A stretch of 64,000 nucleotides of DNA from Polychytrium aggregatum (GCF_025602895.1 NW_026516282.1:153724-217723); one strand, 5' to 3'; positions 1-11,824 are shown, counted from the first letter of the stretch. The notes: generated by a model not told the origin, from the letters alone. Made by a program: numbers and translations.

Positions 1-175
1 CACATTGCTCTTTCTCTCGGAGTGGGGCCCTTGCTGCACCCTGTTGCTTGTCCCTCCATATCGACTTGCCCCAGCCCGCCTTTCGGCCACAGAGCCGGGC
101 CGTCCCATTGCTCGTCCTATCAGCCTTATCGCACTTCGACTCACCTTTCCTCTCTCTCCCTCTCTCTTCGACACT

Positions 176-2982
176 ATGCAGTTGAACCATCTGCCCACAG
201 AGTTTTCAAATCTTACCATCATCCAGACCGGCGCTGCCCCGAGCCAAGGGAGTCTCTGTCAGTCGCCTGCGACGGCCCCATTGCAGTCATCCTCGCAGCA
301 GGTCGATGTGGATCCATTGATCCACGAGGGGGCGCTCGCCTACAGCAAGTTTCAGTACCAGGCCGCCATCCACCACTGGAGCCTGGCCCTGGAGATCGCC
401 TCTCGCAACCAAGACTACTACAACAAAGCCAAGATCCTCTCCAATCTCTCCAACGCCTTCCGGGCACTCGGACAGATCGTCAAAAGCAAGGCCTACATTG
501 GCGATGCCCTCAACACCGCCGTCACTCTCATCCGGCTGCTCCAGCACCACGACAGCTTCAACGTGTGGATGAACCAGGTTGTTCACTACGTCCTGCCATG
601 TCTGGCCGAGCCCGAGTCGAGCAACGGTCAGTTCGGCTGGGACTCTCCGTCCTCGATGCCGAAACTTCCGGCCCAGCCCGGGCCCTGGCTGATTGTCTGG
701 TTCCTCGAGCTCATGAGCACCAACGGAAACGCACTGTTTGCCATCAGGCAGGTTTTCCGTGCCATCCAGGTGCACAGCCAATGCTACAACATTGCGCGCA
801 GCATCTTTGAAGAGTATCCGCTCCCTGGAGGAGTCGTCCTGCCTTCGCCCGGCTCGACAGGGTCGCGCCGAGAGAAACATGGCAAGACCATCCGCTTTTC
901 GTATCTGCACCGGTCGCTGATCTCGGCCCAGTCCCGGGCCCTGACCCATTTGGGCATCTGCAACCAATTTCTCGGCTTGGACCAGATAGCTGCCAACTAC
1001 CATGATCAAGCCCTTGCGCTCGTCGACTTTTACACATCCCAGATCGGCCCCGTGGAGCACTTTGGACGGCGCAAGTCTGAATCGCAGCAGGACACATCCT
1101 ACATGGAGGAGTATCGGGCCCACATCCTCGCCAACAAAGCGAACGCCAAGTTTGCGCTTGGGGACGTAGCATCAGCCACCGAGAATCACCAAATGTCCCT
1201 CAAGGAGTTCCGGCGGCTCAAGCGGCCGAGATACGAAGCAATCGAACAGGCCAACCTGGCGACAATCTCTGTGCACGTCGGCTATCGCGTCAATCTCATC
1301 CACTGGATCAAGAGCGTCGAGAAGGCCATAGCCGAGGACGCAGACCTCCGCAGCTTTGAAAAGTTTTGGGGCCCCTGTCGAATTGCCGAAGTCAATGTGC
1401 ACAAGATGGCACACGAGCTTCCCACCGACCAGTCTGGGCCCATGAGTGCAGGCTCGGGATTCATCAGCAACGGAATCAACATGACGTACGACAGTATCGA
1501 CATGCTCAAGTCGTGCCAGGATTGGATGAGTCTTTGCATGATCTGGGTCAATATCGGTAAGGACAGGCTCTGACACTGCGCCGGCCGGGCGAAGGGTCGC
1601 GATGGGTTCACGCACAGCTGCGGTCCGGTGCCGCCGCGTTAGATCGATAGCAGTCGGCTCGGATGATGCGACGCTGAGGCAGTGGCACCGCCGATTGTGG
1701 CTAACGGTTCTTTCTGCCTCATTCGTGCTCCCTCGGCACCGACTGCCTCATCGACACCAATTACCCCCCTCGACGCCGGCTACTCTATCAATTCCATCGA
1801 CACCGCATGTACTGCCTGTTTGCGCCGCCAGCATCGGCATTCAACGCCCAGGGACAGCCGTACTATGCCCTGTACTATCTCGAACGAGTCATCCAGTCAA
1901 TGGATCGCGAATGGCACAACGTGAATCAGGCGCGCCAGGAGGATCTTATTGACGAGTCTTTGAAGCTCATCGCCACAGACTTTCCCGAGATCATTCGTCC
2001 CCAAGTTGAGTCGGCGCTCACCCAGGCCCTCTTTCATTTGGCTCGTATCAGCAGCACCGACCAGACCGTCGATCTCTTCCCGGCCTCGCATTACAGCGAG
2101 CTGTCTGGCTTGCCCATCTACGATGCCGAGCCCATCAACGAACTGCTGGCCGCGCTCCGGATCGACGCCAAGGCGGACATGTTCCAGGACCAAGGCACGC
2201 TGATCAGCCTCTTGTCCAAACATGCCGAAGACCTGTATCTGTACATAAGCGAGCACGCCAAAGCCTCGTCGTCGATCCGGCAAGTGCTTCCCTTGCCGGC
2301 CAACAGAGCGTACATGGATGTCTTCCGCAAGTCCAATATCGTTTGCTCGAACACGATCGGCAAGATCTACTGGGAGCTGATCATTCAGTTCGCCGGCAAC
2401 ATGCTGAACGGCAGCGACACCAAGCTGCTCGAGGACTTTTTGCAGTCGGGCTTGAACGCCTTCACACACGGCGTGCGCGAGGTCGACGCCATAGTCTCGG
2501 CCCGGCGGTCCAACAACTACCTCCGCATTGGCGACAAGGCCTTCCAACTTGTCATCAACAATACTGCCGAGCACCTCTACGGCGTCCTCGGAGCATTTGG
2601 CGCGTCAATGCTGGCCCTGATTGTGGATCTGAGTCGCTACACGCAGCACGCACAGCAGTTCCACATCGATATGACCGAGGCCTTTGGCTACCCGGGGACG
2701 CCACACCATCTCTTTGAGCAGCAACTCCTCGAGTGCGCCCAGAAGATGTGCTTTATGGATCTGGGAGTCTGTGCCAACTGCGTCAATCGCCTGTGCAACC
2801 TCGCCAACCACCACTCGTACGAGGCCAGGATGCTGCGGCTGGAGTCCAATCCAGAGGAGGAGTTTGAAAACCTCGGCGTCGACACCCTGGATCTCCTGCA
2901 AGACGCTTCAAGGCTGAACTGCGACTGTGGAAAGGACGATGCTCGTCGCCAAGTCTCATCATCCTCGTCGTCGATGCGCTAG
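176..2982 (+). CDS. TPR-like helical repeat protein, two exons
   Basis: Two exons, 176-1556 and 1832-2982, join in phase 1 across a 275-base intron (donor GTAAGG, acceptor CCAG) to give about 843 residues. The first ATG in the open frame is at 176. The N-terminal third has helix-pair motifs like tetratricopeptide repeats (GALAYSKFQYQAAIHHWSLA, then NKAKILSNLSNAFRALGQ), and a further pair lies near residues 300-340. The second exon is helical without clear repeats and ends with a Cys-containing segment (CANCVNRLCNLA and CDCG) and an acidic and Ser-rich tail. TPR proteins usually scaffold other proteins, but I do not recognise the family, so partner and compartment are unknown. The reading frame and junction are well supported; function is not. 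Confidence 0.7.
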
Positions 2983-3977
2983 TGTTTCTGGCGCCGCCCG
3001 GTCTCTGGCTTGGATCTGACTGGGACTCGCCTCCAGTATGCAATTTTTTGCTTCTTCCCTCCCCGCCCCCAGTCGATCCCTCCCGATTCCGCCTGTTTAG
3101 TACCCGACTCATCCGTCGCCTTCCATTCGGACCTGCTGTGTTGTGCCTCGACACCATGATTTCCTTACGCAAGTCGTTTCTGTCTGTGCCGTGCGCGGCT
3201 GCATTAACGCGGCTGTATCATTCCTCACGAGCCCTCGATGCTCCATTCGCCCTATTTTCTGTGCTTCTTCCCGCCGTTTGTTTGAGTTGTATCTTTGCCA
3301 TTCTCGCGGACTCGCTGTGCAACTCGCGCTTGCTACAAATACCATGCTTCTCGCGCCCTCAACTTGTGCTGTATTTCCTTTGAAGTGTGTTTCTCGGTCA
3401 AGATCGGCCGCTGCTTTGGTACAGGAATGATACCGCTCTTCCGTGGGACTTGGCCAGCGTTGATCAGCGCGGATGCCTGGATGCTTGCAGGGTGGATCGC
3501 AAATCGAGGGTCTCTGTTTGGGCTTGGCAAGGGTGAGGGAGGACTCGGAGAGAGAGGCCCAAGAGAGCGGAGATATGTACACTGGGTCTTGGCCGGCCAC
3601 TTGGTTTCGGGTCTGTTTCGGGTCGCTGGAATCGGCTTTGGGAGCGCCACACGCGCCCTGTGGCACGGCCGTGCCCGTCGCACACAGCCCCAAACTCCGA
3701 CATGGCGCAGCACTCGACACGTGCTCGTGCGCAGTGTCCACGTGTCCGTCACTGGCAATCGCCCGGCACGTGCCCCTTTGCTCCACCGCAGCCGATTGTC
3801 TCAGCCAGACATCCCAGTCTCGAGGCCATGCCCGCGGCCTCGGGCAGATCGCACCCTGCGAGCACGACCACGGCTGCAATAACGGCCACAGCAACGGCAC
3901 CTTCGATGGCGTTGGATGCAAGTCTGCTCCAGCCGCGGCGCCCGAGCGTCTTTGAATCGCTCCTCGCCTATCTGCGG
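2983..3977. other. Spacer and 5' leader before the PPR gene
   Basis: This stretch separates two genes on the same strand. It is pyrimidine-rich in its first 400 bases. The frame of the PPR gene is already open from about 3660, so part of it could be coding if an earlier start (ATG at 3702 or 3828) is used. I see no separate gene in it. Confidence 0.4.
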
Positions 3978-6900
3978 ATGTCTCGGTCGTGCTGCCAGTC
4001 GCACCCTCTGCTGTTCCTGCCGAGACGGCTGCTCTGCATTGCAAGAGTCCCATCGACTGGGGTGCAACGGTTGGCATGTTTGTCGACCCAGCGTCGTGGG
4101 CACTCCAGCGCTACCTCGGACTCAATAGCTCGAGCAGCTCATTCGAACAGTCTCACAAGCGCATCAAATCTGTCGTACCATTCAACACTCACAGCACACC
4201 GTGTGCGATCGATACGCTCGGCATACTCATCGCACCCAACCCTGCCGGCGTATCCGGCATACTCGACCGATTCAGATTCGCCAGCGCCCCGCACGTCTGC
4301 AGAATCGAGCCGCCGAGCTGTTGGGCAACTCGCCGCGATGCGCCAGCCCGAGCAGATTCTTGTCTGCCCATCCCGACCGCCATCTCGTCGACGGAATCGT
4401 CTTATCAGCAACCGATCGCCACGACTTCCACAGACCCGTCTCCGCTTCCCGGAACGCCCGAGGCTAGCCCGGCACCGGGCCAGGACGGCAACACTGCTTC
4501 TAGATCCCCTGCCAGCGCCCGAGCCCAATCTTGTGGACTTGATCCTCTCGACAGTGGATATCAGCGCCATGCCCACACTCTCTGATACGGGCGTCTCTCG
4601 GCCGCGCTCAGCCGTCCCATGCAGTTTATACCCCGTGCCAGGAGCTTCATATGGATGCCTCGAGACACAGCAAGATCGCCCGTTTCCTGACATGCCGGTG
4701 CCTGAATCGCTTCAGCTGCTACAGCTACCCATCAACCTGCCATCACAGCCACTACTCCCAACTGCTCGTCGACCTGGTGGGGCCCGACCAGGCACTAACC
4801 CTGAGCCTGCTAACGACAGCCAAGCCGATACGAATCCGCTAGACCGTCACGCCGCCTCTCCTTGGCACCATCGATCCCCTGAATTGGACTCTCTTCTGCG
4901 CGAGCGCATCGAGGCAGACCCAGCTGCATTCTCCAACCAGTTCAAGGAACTCGTTGCCGCAGGTGACTACCAGAACGCATCAGCAGTCTTTGCGCATTTC
5001 ATCTCGCAAATGACTCGCACCAACCAGGGCGATGCTCTGGAAAAATTAGAGTGCGAAGCAGCGACCTTTTCGTCCCTCGAAGACACGCTCAATGGCAAGG
5101 CTGAGAACACATCCATCGAGCTCCTCCTCACGATCATGGAACATGCTTGCGCCTTGAAGCTCGCTCTGCACGCCCAGCTCGCACGCCGGGCAGTGGAGTT
5201 TACCTGTCGTGCTCAAGCTCTCACTGTTGTTCAGCTCAATGGACTCTTGGGCAGGCTATTTGCCCTCTTTGTGCAAGCTGAAGTCCATATCGACCGAGAA
5301 ACGGGGCTGCAGACGCTTACAACCCTGCTCCGTCGCGGATGGCCCACGGTGGTGACAGCCCTCGATTGCCATCTGGGCAGTCGCCGGGGATACTTTGACT
5401 TGCAGGACCGACACGAACTTGTCAGCGACATGGCACGACACTCCAATCTCGGCACAGCAGTTGGCTTTTTCGAGTTGCTCGCCCGGGATGACCGGTACCG
5501 CTGCATCTATGACCATCCACAGATGCAAAAAACACTGATCAGCATCTTTCGACGCCTGGTGGCCGCTTCGGAAGCAGGGCTGCTGCGCCGGATGTACGCA
5601 CTGGCACGATCAGCCAGCCCAAGTCCGCCTGCTGCTCGGGTCCATGTCTTCCTCGTCACGGAGATTTACAAACGGCATATGGATCCTACCTTTGTGCTGG
5701 CTGACCTCAAGACCATCGCCGACAGCGATGGCGTGATCAACGACAGTGCCATCCTTACCCGTCTCCTGCGCATCGATCCGGCGCTTGCCCTCCAGTTCTT
5801 CAAAGACATGCGGTCGAGCGGCATTCTGCCGTCGAGCGAATCGTACACGGCGCTGATTGTGCACTACACCAGCAACCTCCACCTTGACGAGGAAATCGCA
5901 ATTCGTCTGTTTGAAGACCTCACCGCGACTGTACACACGCTGTCGGTGCAGGTGTACTTTCGGATGTTCAAGCTCATGGTGGTGCTCAGCAAGAGCGAGG
6001 CCGGCACGCACCTTGTGCAGCAGCTGCAGCAAGTCAAGCCCCAGCTGTCCGCCAAGACGTTTGGACTCTTGCTCTCCCTGCACGGCAAGGACCAGAACGT
6101 CGAGATGATCAACTCGCTGATATCAGCGTCCAAGGCACTCCCTGGCAAGCACAGCAGGTCGCTCAACCTGTACTTTGAGATCATCCTGGCGCTGGTGCGC
6201 TGCAACATGATGGAGAGTGCCGAGAAGCAGCTCAACGAAATCGTTGCTCTTGTCGAGTCGGGCGAGGGCATATGGTCGGGCTCGTACCACTACGATGCGA
6301 CCGAGCGGCGGTGGACCTATGTCCCCGTCAAGCACGGACGCATGATCACGGCGATCTCGGATCTGCCGCCCGACCACTTCAACATCATCATCCAGGGCTA
6401 CCTGCAGACGGACCGGCTGGCAGAGGCGCATCGGCTGTTTATGGGGTTCCGAGAGATGGGAATCTCCCCCAACTCGTACACGCTCACCTTCTTTGGCGAG
6501 TACTTTGCGCAGAAGGGACAAATCATCAACCTCAAGCTCATCTTTGAGGAGCTCGACTCGCTCAAGATCCGGCCGACCAACCAGTTCTACTGCTCGATTC
6601 TCTCGCACCTTCTCTCTCTGGAGAACGCCCAGGAATACGATCAGTACGTCGACTGGATCCTGGACCATATGAATCGCGCGGGAATCGAGCCCAACCACTT
6701 TACCTGGAACGTCATCCTGCGGATGTATAGCCGACGGGAGCCTCACCGAGCGTACGAACTGTGGGGGCAGCTTGCAACGCGAGAAGCGGCTCTCCAACCC
6801 CGCAACAGCAGCAGCGATCGTGATCTCGCCACCCGCTCGATACGGGCACCTGCGTCAGCAAGTCCTATTCTGGAAGGCAAGCGGCGCTGGGGCAGCAATC

Positions 6901-7808
6901 TTGCTCCGGACCCTCACAGCGAGCCTGCAGAGACCTCCGAGGCGCTCGAAAAGGGCATCGAGCACCGCCGCAACCGCCGAAAGGAAATCATGGAAGGCCA
7001 GATCCAGTCGGCGTTCAAGGAATGGGGGCGGCCACGCAGAGCCATTGTTTCAAACACCCGGACGACTCAGCTCATGGGCGACCTGTGCTTCCGCCAGGCA
7101 CATCGGGCGCAGGAACTCGGCGATACAAGGCTCTGCGAGCTGTGGATTGCACGCGGCAAGCGGATCCTGGAGCACTCGCTTGGACACGGTCTGGCGCTGA
7201 CGCCTTCGGTGCTCCAGTTCTATGTTCGAAGACTCTGCAGCCTGAACGAGCCCGAGGTGGCGCTGACGACGCTGAGCCAGGTGCTGGACCGCTTGATTCG
7301 GCTTGAAGAAGGGCGGGCTGGCGTCCACGATCTCAGCAAGATCCCCACTGTGCAGACATACGAGCAGTCGATGTTGTGGGACAAGATTCGCCACGACCAA
7401 ACCTGCCAGACAACGGCTGTAGCGACCCTATCGAGCAACACTCTGGCGACGACGACCACGACGACGACAACAACAATGGTAGATGCAGAGCTCATGGTGG
7501 ATCTGGTCGAGAAACTCGCGGAGCAGACTCGGGCCCAGGAGTACCGGCCCACCAAGTCCCAGATCCGATCGGCCACAGACCCGGCGGCAAGGCTGGTGGC
7601 GGATACGCCGAGTACATCAGACTCGCCGAAACGAAATCTGGGGGGTGCTGGTGCTGCTGGGTCGACCACTGGCAAACGAGCGGCTCTGGCGGGACTATAC
7701 GGCCGGCTGAAGCGATTGCATGGGCTGGGCACTGGGATTGTCAGCGAAGAAGCGTTGCTGGTGGTCGAGAGCGCCATCCAATGGCGCCGTGCGGATGATA
7801 AGACATAG
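3978..7808 (+). CDS. Pentatricopeptide repeat (PPR) protein, probably mitochondrial
   Basis: A single long exon encodes about 1276 residues from the ATG at 3978. In-frame ATGs at 3702 and 3828 would give longer products. I prefer 3978 because the next 40 residues are Arg-, Ser- and Leu-rich with no acidic residues, as in a mitochondrial targeting peptide. PPR-type helix pairs are visible, best at 6376-6760, for example FNIIIQGYLQTDRLAEAHRL followed by GISPNSYTLTFFGEYFAQKG and GIEPNHFTWNVILRMYSRRE. PPR proteins bind organellar RNA in a sequence-specific way and act in processing, stability or translation. The C-terminal 300 residues are less regular, with a Thr-rich run near 7446-7475. The exact RNA target cannot be read. 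Family assignment is firm; the start is uncertain. Confidence 0.8.
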   Translation: MSRSCCQSHPLLFLPRRLLCIARVPSTGVQRLACLSTQRRGHSSATSDSIARAAHSNSLTSASNLSYHSTLTAHRVRSIRSAYSSHPTLPAYPAYSTDSDSPAPRTSAESSRRAVGQLAAMRQPEQILVCPSRPPSRRRNRLISNRSPRLPQTRLRFPERPRLARHRARTATLLLDPLPAPEPNLVDLILSTVDISAMPTLSDTGVSRPRSAVPCSLYPVPGASYGCLETQQDRPFPDMPVPESLQLLQLPINLPSQPLLPTARRPGGARPGTNPEPANDSQADTNPLDRHAASPWHHRSPELDSLLRERIEADPAAFSNQFKELVAAGDYQNASAVFAHFISQMTRTNQGDALEKLECEAATFSSLEDTLNGKAENTSIELLLTIMEHACALKLALHAQLARRAVEFTCRAQALTVVQLNGLLGRLFALFVQAEVHIDRETGLQTLTTLLRRGWPTVVTALDCHLGSRRGYFDLQDRHELVSDMARHSNLGTAVGFFELLARDDRYRCIYDHPQMQKTLISIFRRLVAASEAGLLRRMYALARSASPSPPAARVHVFLVTEIYKRHMDPTFVLADLKTIADSDGVINDSAILTRLLRIDPALALQFFKDMRSSGILPSSESYTALIVHYTSNLHLDEEIAIRLFEDLTATVHTLSVQVYFRMFKLMVVLSKSEAGTHLVQQLQQVKPQLSAKTFGLLLSLHGKDQNVEMINSLISASKALPGKHSRSLNLYFEIILALVRCNMMESAEKQLNEIVALVESGEGIWSGSYHYDATERRWTYVPVKHGRMITAISDLPPDHFNIIIQGYLQTDRLAEAHRLFMGFREMGISPNSYTLTFFGEYFAQKGQIINLKLIFEELDSLKIRPTNQFYCSILSHLLSLENAQEYDQYVDWILDHMNRAGIEPNHFTWNVILRMYSRREPHRAYELWGQLATREAALQPRNSSSDRDLATRSIRAPASASPILEGKRRWGSNLAPDPHSEPAETSEALEKGIEHRRNRRKEIMEGQIQSAFKEWGRPRRAIVSNTRTTQLMGDLCFRQAHRAQELGDTRLCELWIARGKRILEHSLGHGLALTPSVLQFYVRRLCSLNEPEVALTTLSQVLDRLIRLEEGRAGVHDLSKIPTVQTYEQSMLWDKIRHDQTCQTTAVATLSSNTLATTTTTTTTTMVDAELMVDLVEKLAEQTRAQEYRPTKSQIRSATDPAARLVADTPSTSDSPKRNLGGAGAAGSTTGKRAALAGLYGRLKRLHGLGTGIVSEEALLVVESAIQWRRADDKT

Positions 7809-8442
7809 CGAGCGATGTTGCTTAGGATTGCGTTGCCGATAATACAACTTTTCCGAAACGAAACGAGACACGGTTTTGAGTGTCGCATGCCGCTTTCTCG
7901 GGTCCTGAATACACGCCCATCCATCGCCAGAGACATCCACGGCCCAGAAGCGATTGTCTCGACATCGAGAAGCCACGCAGCCGCCCAGACGATCGAATGC
8001 GAGTTGTTGCGAGCGGGCGGACATGGCGAGTGATGTTGTACAAAGCTCCCTGGCTGCACAGCCACATCGGCATCGCAGCACCGCATAGACCACTCAACAC
8101 CCACCCGGCACATCGCATCTCCGCATGCGTGATATTCGACAGCTCCGCATGCGCGACATTCGATATCTTCGCATACTTGACATCCCGCATCATTGCGCAT
8201 GCCGACCGTCGTTGCCACTGCCGCACACCGTCCGATCCCTCGCCCGCCTTGTTGTGGCGCCTCCCGCAGCCCACTGCGCACAGGCCGCCCATGTCGCCGC
8301 CCGGACACGGCCCGCCCTGGCCGCCATTTTCCGTCGCCGGCCTCGGTCCTCTGTCGCCGTCGCTGCTTTGCTTCATCCGCAATTTGCTCTCTGCGCATTC
8401 CGTCGCTGATCCATCCTGCGCCTTCCCGACCGTCCGCTCGCC
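7809..8442. other. Spacer between PPR and zinc-finger genes
   Basis: About 630 bases between two plus-strand genes. It is C-rich toward the downstream ATG. Open frames here are short and overlap on both strands without coding character. No gene is supported. Confidence 0.4.
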
Positions 8443-8640
8443 ATGCTGACTTGCAATCCCTCCCTCGCCCACGACGAGCTGCCTGACTCGGATGCCCGGT
8501 CCGTCTCGGATATGTCGTCCTGCTCGATCGACTCGGCCTGGTCCTGCTCGCCTCTGGACCATCCCGTTGTGCAGCTGCCCGTCCTGCCTCTGCACTTGAT
8601 CGCTTCCGGAAAGCTCTCCCTCTCGTCTCGGTCGCTCCTT

Positions 8641-8676
<36 letters not shown>

Positions 8677-9828
8677 CGGCCTGCCTCGCGCCCAAATCGC
8701 ATTCGTCCTCCCAAACCGTCGGTCTTCTCGTCCCCGTCGTCGTCGCTGATCTCGTCGTCGCTGAAGCGAACCCGCGACCACCGGACTCTCCACAATCTCG
8801 ATCAGCTCAAGTCCCATCCGCTGGGTCCGCTGCCTTTCGATGGTCACCAGCCCAACCAAAACCACCAGCGCCCCTCCAAGCTCCGGAAGAACAGCCTGTC
8901 GCCTGCAAATTTGCCCTTCCCGTCCGCGTCCGATACGTCGCCGGGCTCGTCTGTGCCTTCGTCGTCGCTGTATCCGCACGGCTCGTCCTCGCCCTATGTG
9001 ATCCTGCCTCCACAGGAATACGACAGCGCCCCCCGCAAGCACTGCGCCGTCTGCAGCATGGACATTTCCAACTATAGCGTCCACAAAAAGTCGCAGCAGC
9101 ACATTGAATGCCTGTTCCAGGTGGCCATGGATACCGGTCTGGTGGGTATCCTTGGGGAGCGATTGGTGCCTACAGCGGCCCCGCGGCTAGAGCGGCCGGG
9201 TCGACCGACAGCGCTTCGAGGCTGCTGCATGTTGATGTGCTAATGTGCTGATGTGCTAATGTGCTAATGTACTGATGTGCTAATATGCTGGTGTGCTAAT
9301 GTGCTAATGTGCTAACCATCCGCATCCGTTCTATCCACCGAAACCAACTATGTAGATCCGCGAGCGTGTCCGAAAGATTCCCAGCACCGACGGCAAAAAG
9401 GCAAAGTACTTTTGCGAGGACTGCAACATGGCCGTCACCAATACCACCCAGCACTGCCGCACCGAGTTCCACAAGGAGAACTTTTGTGCCCGTGTGGATG
9501 AGCGCAAGCCGACCACCCTGGTCGACAAGAACGGCGCCAAGAAGGTGGGTTTGAGTCGCAGGAACCCGCGCGCTGCACTTGAGGCCGCTGGCCCTGGTGC
9601 GGGAAGACTGTGCGATGGTGCAGTGCCGCTGCCCCGTGAACAGACAGACACTCGCACCGCCTTTGGGCATACATGAAGGCGGTCATGTCCACCGAGCGGA
9701 GTCACAGTCATGGGCGTCTGATTACGTCTGGCCGAGTTTGCTGCCCCAGGCTCATCTCTGTCAGTCTTGGCTGCCTGCAGATGTTCAAAATCTGGCACCA
9801 AGTCGCTCCTTCCGGATACAAGCTTTGA
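8443..9828 (+). CDS. Zinc-finger protein with poly-Gln tract, three exons
   Basis: Exons 8443-9141, 9356-9544 and 9781-9828 join in phase 0 (donors GTGGGT at both introns) to about 311 residues. The N-terminal half is Ser/Pro-rich with 11 Gln from a CAG repeat near residue 67. Two C2H2-like fingers follow: one in exon 1 (HCAVCSMDISNYSVH, then a second His six residues on) and one in exon 2 (YFCEDCNMAVTNTTQH and a further His). The last exon adds only 15 residues, beginning MFKIWHQ. Zinc fingers of this spacing occur in nucleic-acid-binding proteins, but I do not recognise the family. The Ser-rich N-terminus and poly-Gln suggest a nuclear regulatory protein; that is inference. The tiny last exon depends on the splice call. 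Confidence 0.65.
8641..8673 (+). repeat. CAG trinucleotide repeat (poly-Gln)
   Basis: Eleven uninterrupted CAG units lie inside exon 1 of the zinc-finger gene and encode a poly-Gln run. Pure repeats of this kind often vary in length between strains. Confidence 0.95.
9235..9315 (+). repeat. Intronic 9-base repeat resembling branch points
   Basis: About nine imperfect copies of a unit close to ATGTGCTAA fill the middle of the first intron of the zinc-finger gene, ending about 40 bases before the acceptor at 9354-9355. Each copy holds a CTAAT or CTGAT element, and the last copy reads CTAAC, the fungal branch-point consensus. Confidence 0.9.
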
Positions 9829-10723
9829 GGCGCTCTCCCAGTTTACTGTGAATCTCAGCAACAGCCTGTACATAGCTCAAGGTTCTTTCATTTCGTTTCC
9901 TTGTCTTTTTGCTCCGTGCTTCCTTTCTCTCCGCCATCGACCCTCCTGGCCAGCGTCTGCCTCTGCCCGCCCTGGACATCACATCCATGGCACTTGCTCA
10001 ATCCCCCACCGCACGCTACATCCATTCAGCGCTGCCGCCTCCATCCTGGCAGCGATCTCCCCGCCATCACACACCACCCTGGCGACCCTGGCCGCAATTT
10101 TGATTCTGGTTTTTCTTTTTTCTTTTTTGATTTCCTCCGCCGTTTCGTTTCGTTTCGTTTCACTCGCTTCTGCCCCCCGGTTTTCTTCTTGGCGCAGACC
10201 CTCGCAAGTTTCTATTGGATCCGTCCTAGCCCCGTGTGTCAGTCTTATCCCCGTTGCCCCTCCCCACAGAACACAGAGGTAGGTCTATTCGTGCGTGAAT
10301 AGATTCCATTTTGAAGATGTGATGCTCGTTGGCCGCGGCCTTTATTTCGACTTGTTTCGATCGGTATTTTCAGTGCGCCGTGTCGGATCAGCTGATGGCT
10401 TCAGCCGTCGGTCGCACGGTGCAAGCCGAGCGGGCGCATTCGCTGTGCTCTCTCATTCCTGCGAGCGGATGTGATCTCTCTGTGCTAGTAGGAGCTTATC
10501 CTTGACTCGGCGCAGACTCGCAGACGACAAACACGCAGTGCAATCCATCTGGAGCGATTCACGATGCATCGTTGTTCAGGGGGTGGCGTCATTGCGGGCT
10601 CGCGTTGGAGTGGCGGCATTGAAATCCGAACTTGACCGAGATAGACCCAGGGCGCATGGCGGGGACGATGTACGTGGTGTTCTCGATGAACGGTCCTTCT
10701 TGCAAAAGGCCCCCAAGAAACAA
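9829..10723. other. Convergent spacer after the zinc-finger gene
   Basis: Nearly 900 bases between the end of the zinc-finger gene and the 3' end of the WW gene. It holds long pyrimidine tracts (about 10098-10170, with a TTTCG repeat). Open frames here lack conserved motifs. I see no supported gene. Confidence 0.4.
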
Positions 10724-11824
10724 TCAGTCAGCATACTTTTTGCGCAGGGCTTGCAGCTTGCGCATCTTTCGCTGCTCCTTGAAGTCCAGGACCTCCTTTC
10801 GGCTGAGACGACGCTGTTTCTTCTGCGCATCCGAGTCGCTGCCTTCGAGCTGGTGTTTGAGTGTCTGCTCCAGCTGATATTGCTCGTGGTCAAAGTAGTG
10901 ACCGAGTTGGCGCAGGCCCTTGGCATTCGGGTGGTGGTAGTCGGCGGAGTAGTTCTGCTGTGACGCATTGCCCTGGCCACCGTCATGCGACAGAGTCTCA
11001 TAAGATGATGCCGGCCACCATCCCGATGAGTAAGCGGCTTCGGCTTTGGCTTCGGCTTGCTGTCCATACGACGAGGCCTGTGTCGGATAAAGCCAAGCAG
11101 GATCGACGCTGGCGGTGGGTTCGACAGGTATTGTCCAGGGGGCAGCCCCATCAACATCGCCGCTTTCATCAGCACTTCCACTGGCACTTGCGACCGTGGT
11201 GGCGTCCATACGCACGCTTTCGTCGGCCCTGGGTGAGTGGGTGACCCCGAGGGCAACGTCGAGCTGCCGCGCATTCCGGTCGATTTTGTCAAGGAGGGCG
11301 TCGAAAGTGTTGTCGGAATCTTGAGCGACCTGCGGATGTGCAAGATGCCCCTCGGGATCATAGTGCGCCTGTGCATAGTATTCATCGTAGGAGGCATACG
11401 CTTCGCCTGTGGTATACGGGTTGTACGCAGCGTGGCCGGTATAGGTGTCGGTGGCGGTATCATCGGTGCCGTCGGCGTCTTGCGAATGAAAGTACCACGC
11501 CGATGATGGCTCGACAGCCGGTTCTGCGGCATTGTCGTCAACATGCGGATACACAGCCGGATCGGAACGTTGATCTGTTGAGGCCGTGAGTGCAACAGCT
11601 GCGGTTGACGAGGGCGAGGGAGCGGACGGGTTGGTCCAGGTCGACTGGCCAAGGGCCGGGTTGTGCCAATAGTATGTCTGGTAGGTGGAATCCCAGGCTT
11701 GCATCCATGTCGCTGGAGCTGGGCTGTCGGGGACAAGCCCGTCCAAGTCCGGCGTGGTCGTGACGAGGGCTTGCGAGGCCGGGTCTTCCGTGCGGCTGTC
11801 TCCAGTTGTCGTCGAGGAGGCCAT
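10724..11824 (-). CDS. WW-domain protein with basic C-terminal tail
   Basis: One uninterrupted frame of 366 residues starts at the ATG at 11824. A WW domain covers about residues 40-66: the first Trp, an aromatic YYWHN block and STWTNP with the second Trp and Pro. The middle is acidic and rich in Tyr, Ala and Asp. The last 60 residues hold a HYFD block followed by a Lys/Arg-rich helix (RRLSRKEVLDFKEQRK). This layout, a WW domain plus a basic C-terminal helix, resembles WW proteins tied to RNA processing, but I cannot name an orthologue. WW domains bind Pro-rich ligands. The domain call is firm; the role is unknown. Confidence 0.75.
   Translation of the reverse strand: MASSTTTGDSRTEDPASQALVTTTPDLDGLVPDSPAPATWMQAWDSTYQTYYWHNPALGQSTWTNPSAPSPSSTAAVALTASTDQRSDPAVYPHVDDNAAEPAVEPSSAWYFHSQDADGTDDTATDTYTGHAAYNPYTTGEAYASYDEYYAQAHYDPEGHLAHPQVAQDSDNTFDALLDKIDRNARQLDVALGVTHSPRADESVRMDATTVASASGSADESGDVDGAAPWTIPVEPTASVDPAWLYPTQASSYGQQAEAKAEAAYSSGWWPASSYETLSHDGGQGNASQQNYSADYHHPNAKGLRQLGHYFDHEQYQLEQTLKHQLEGSDSDAQKKQRRLSRKEVLDFKEQRKMRKLQALRKKYAD

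Noticed and set aside
3109-4077. A 322-codon minus-strand open frame
   Set aside because: It overlaps the start of the PPR gene in antisense, has no motif and mixed composition.
7220-8695. A 491-codon minus-strand open frame
   Set aside because: It overlaps the PPR gene and the poly-Gln exon in antisense and has a simple-repeat composition (poly-Ala, poly-Val).
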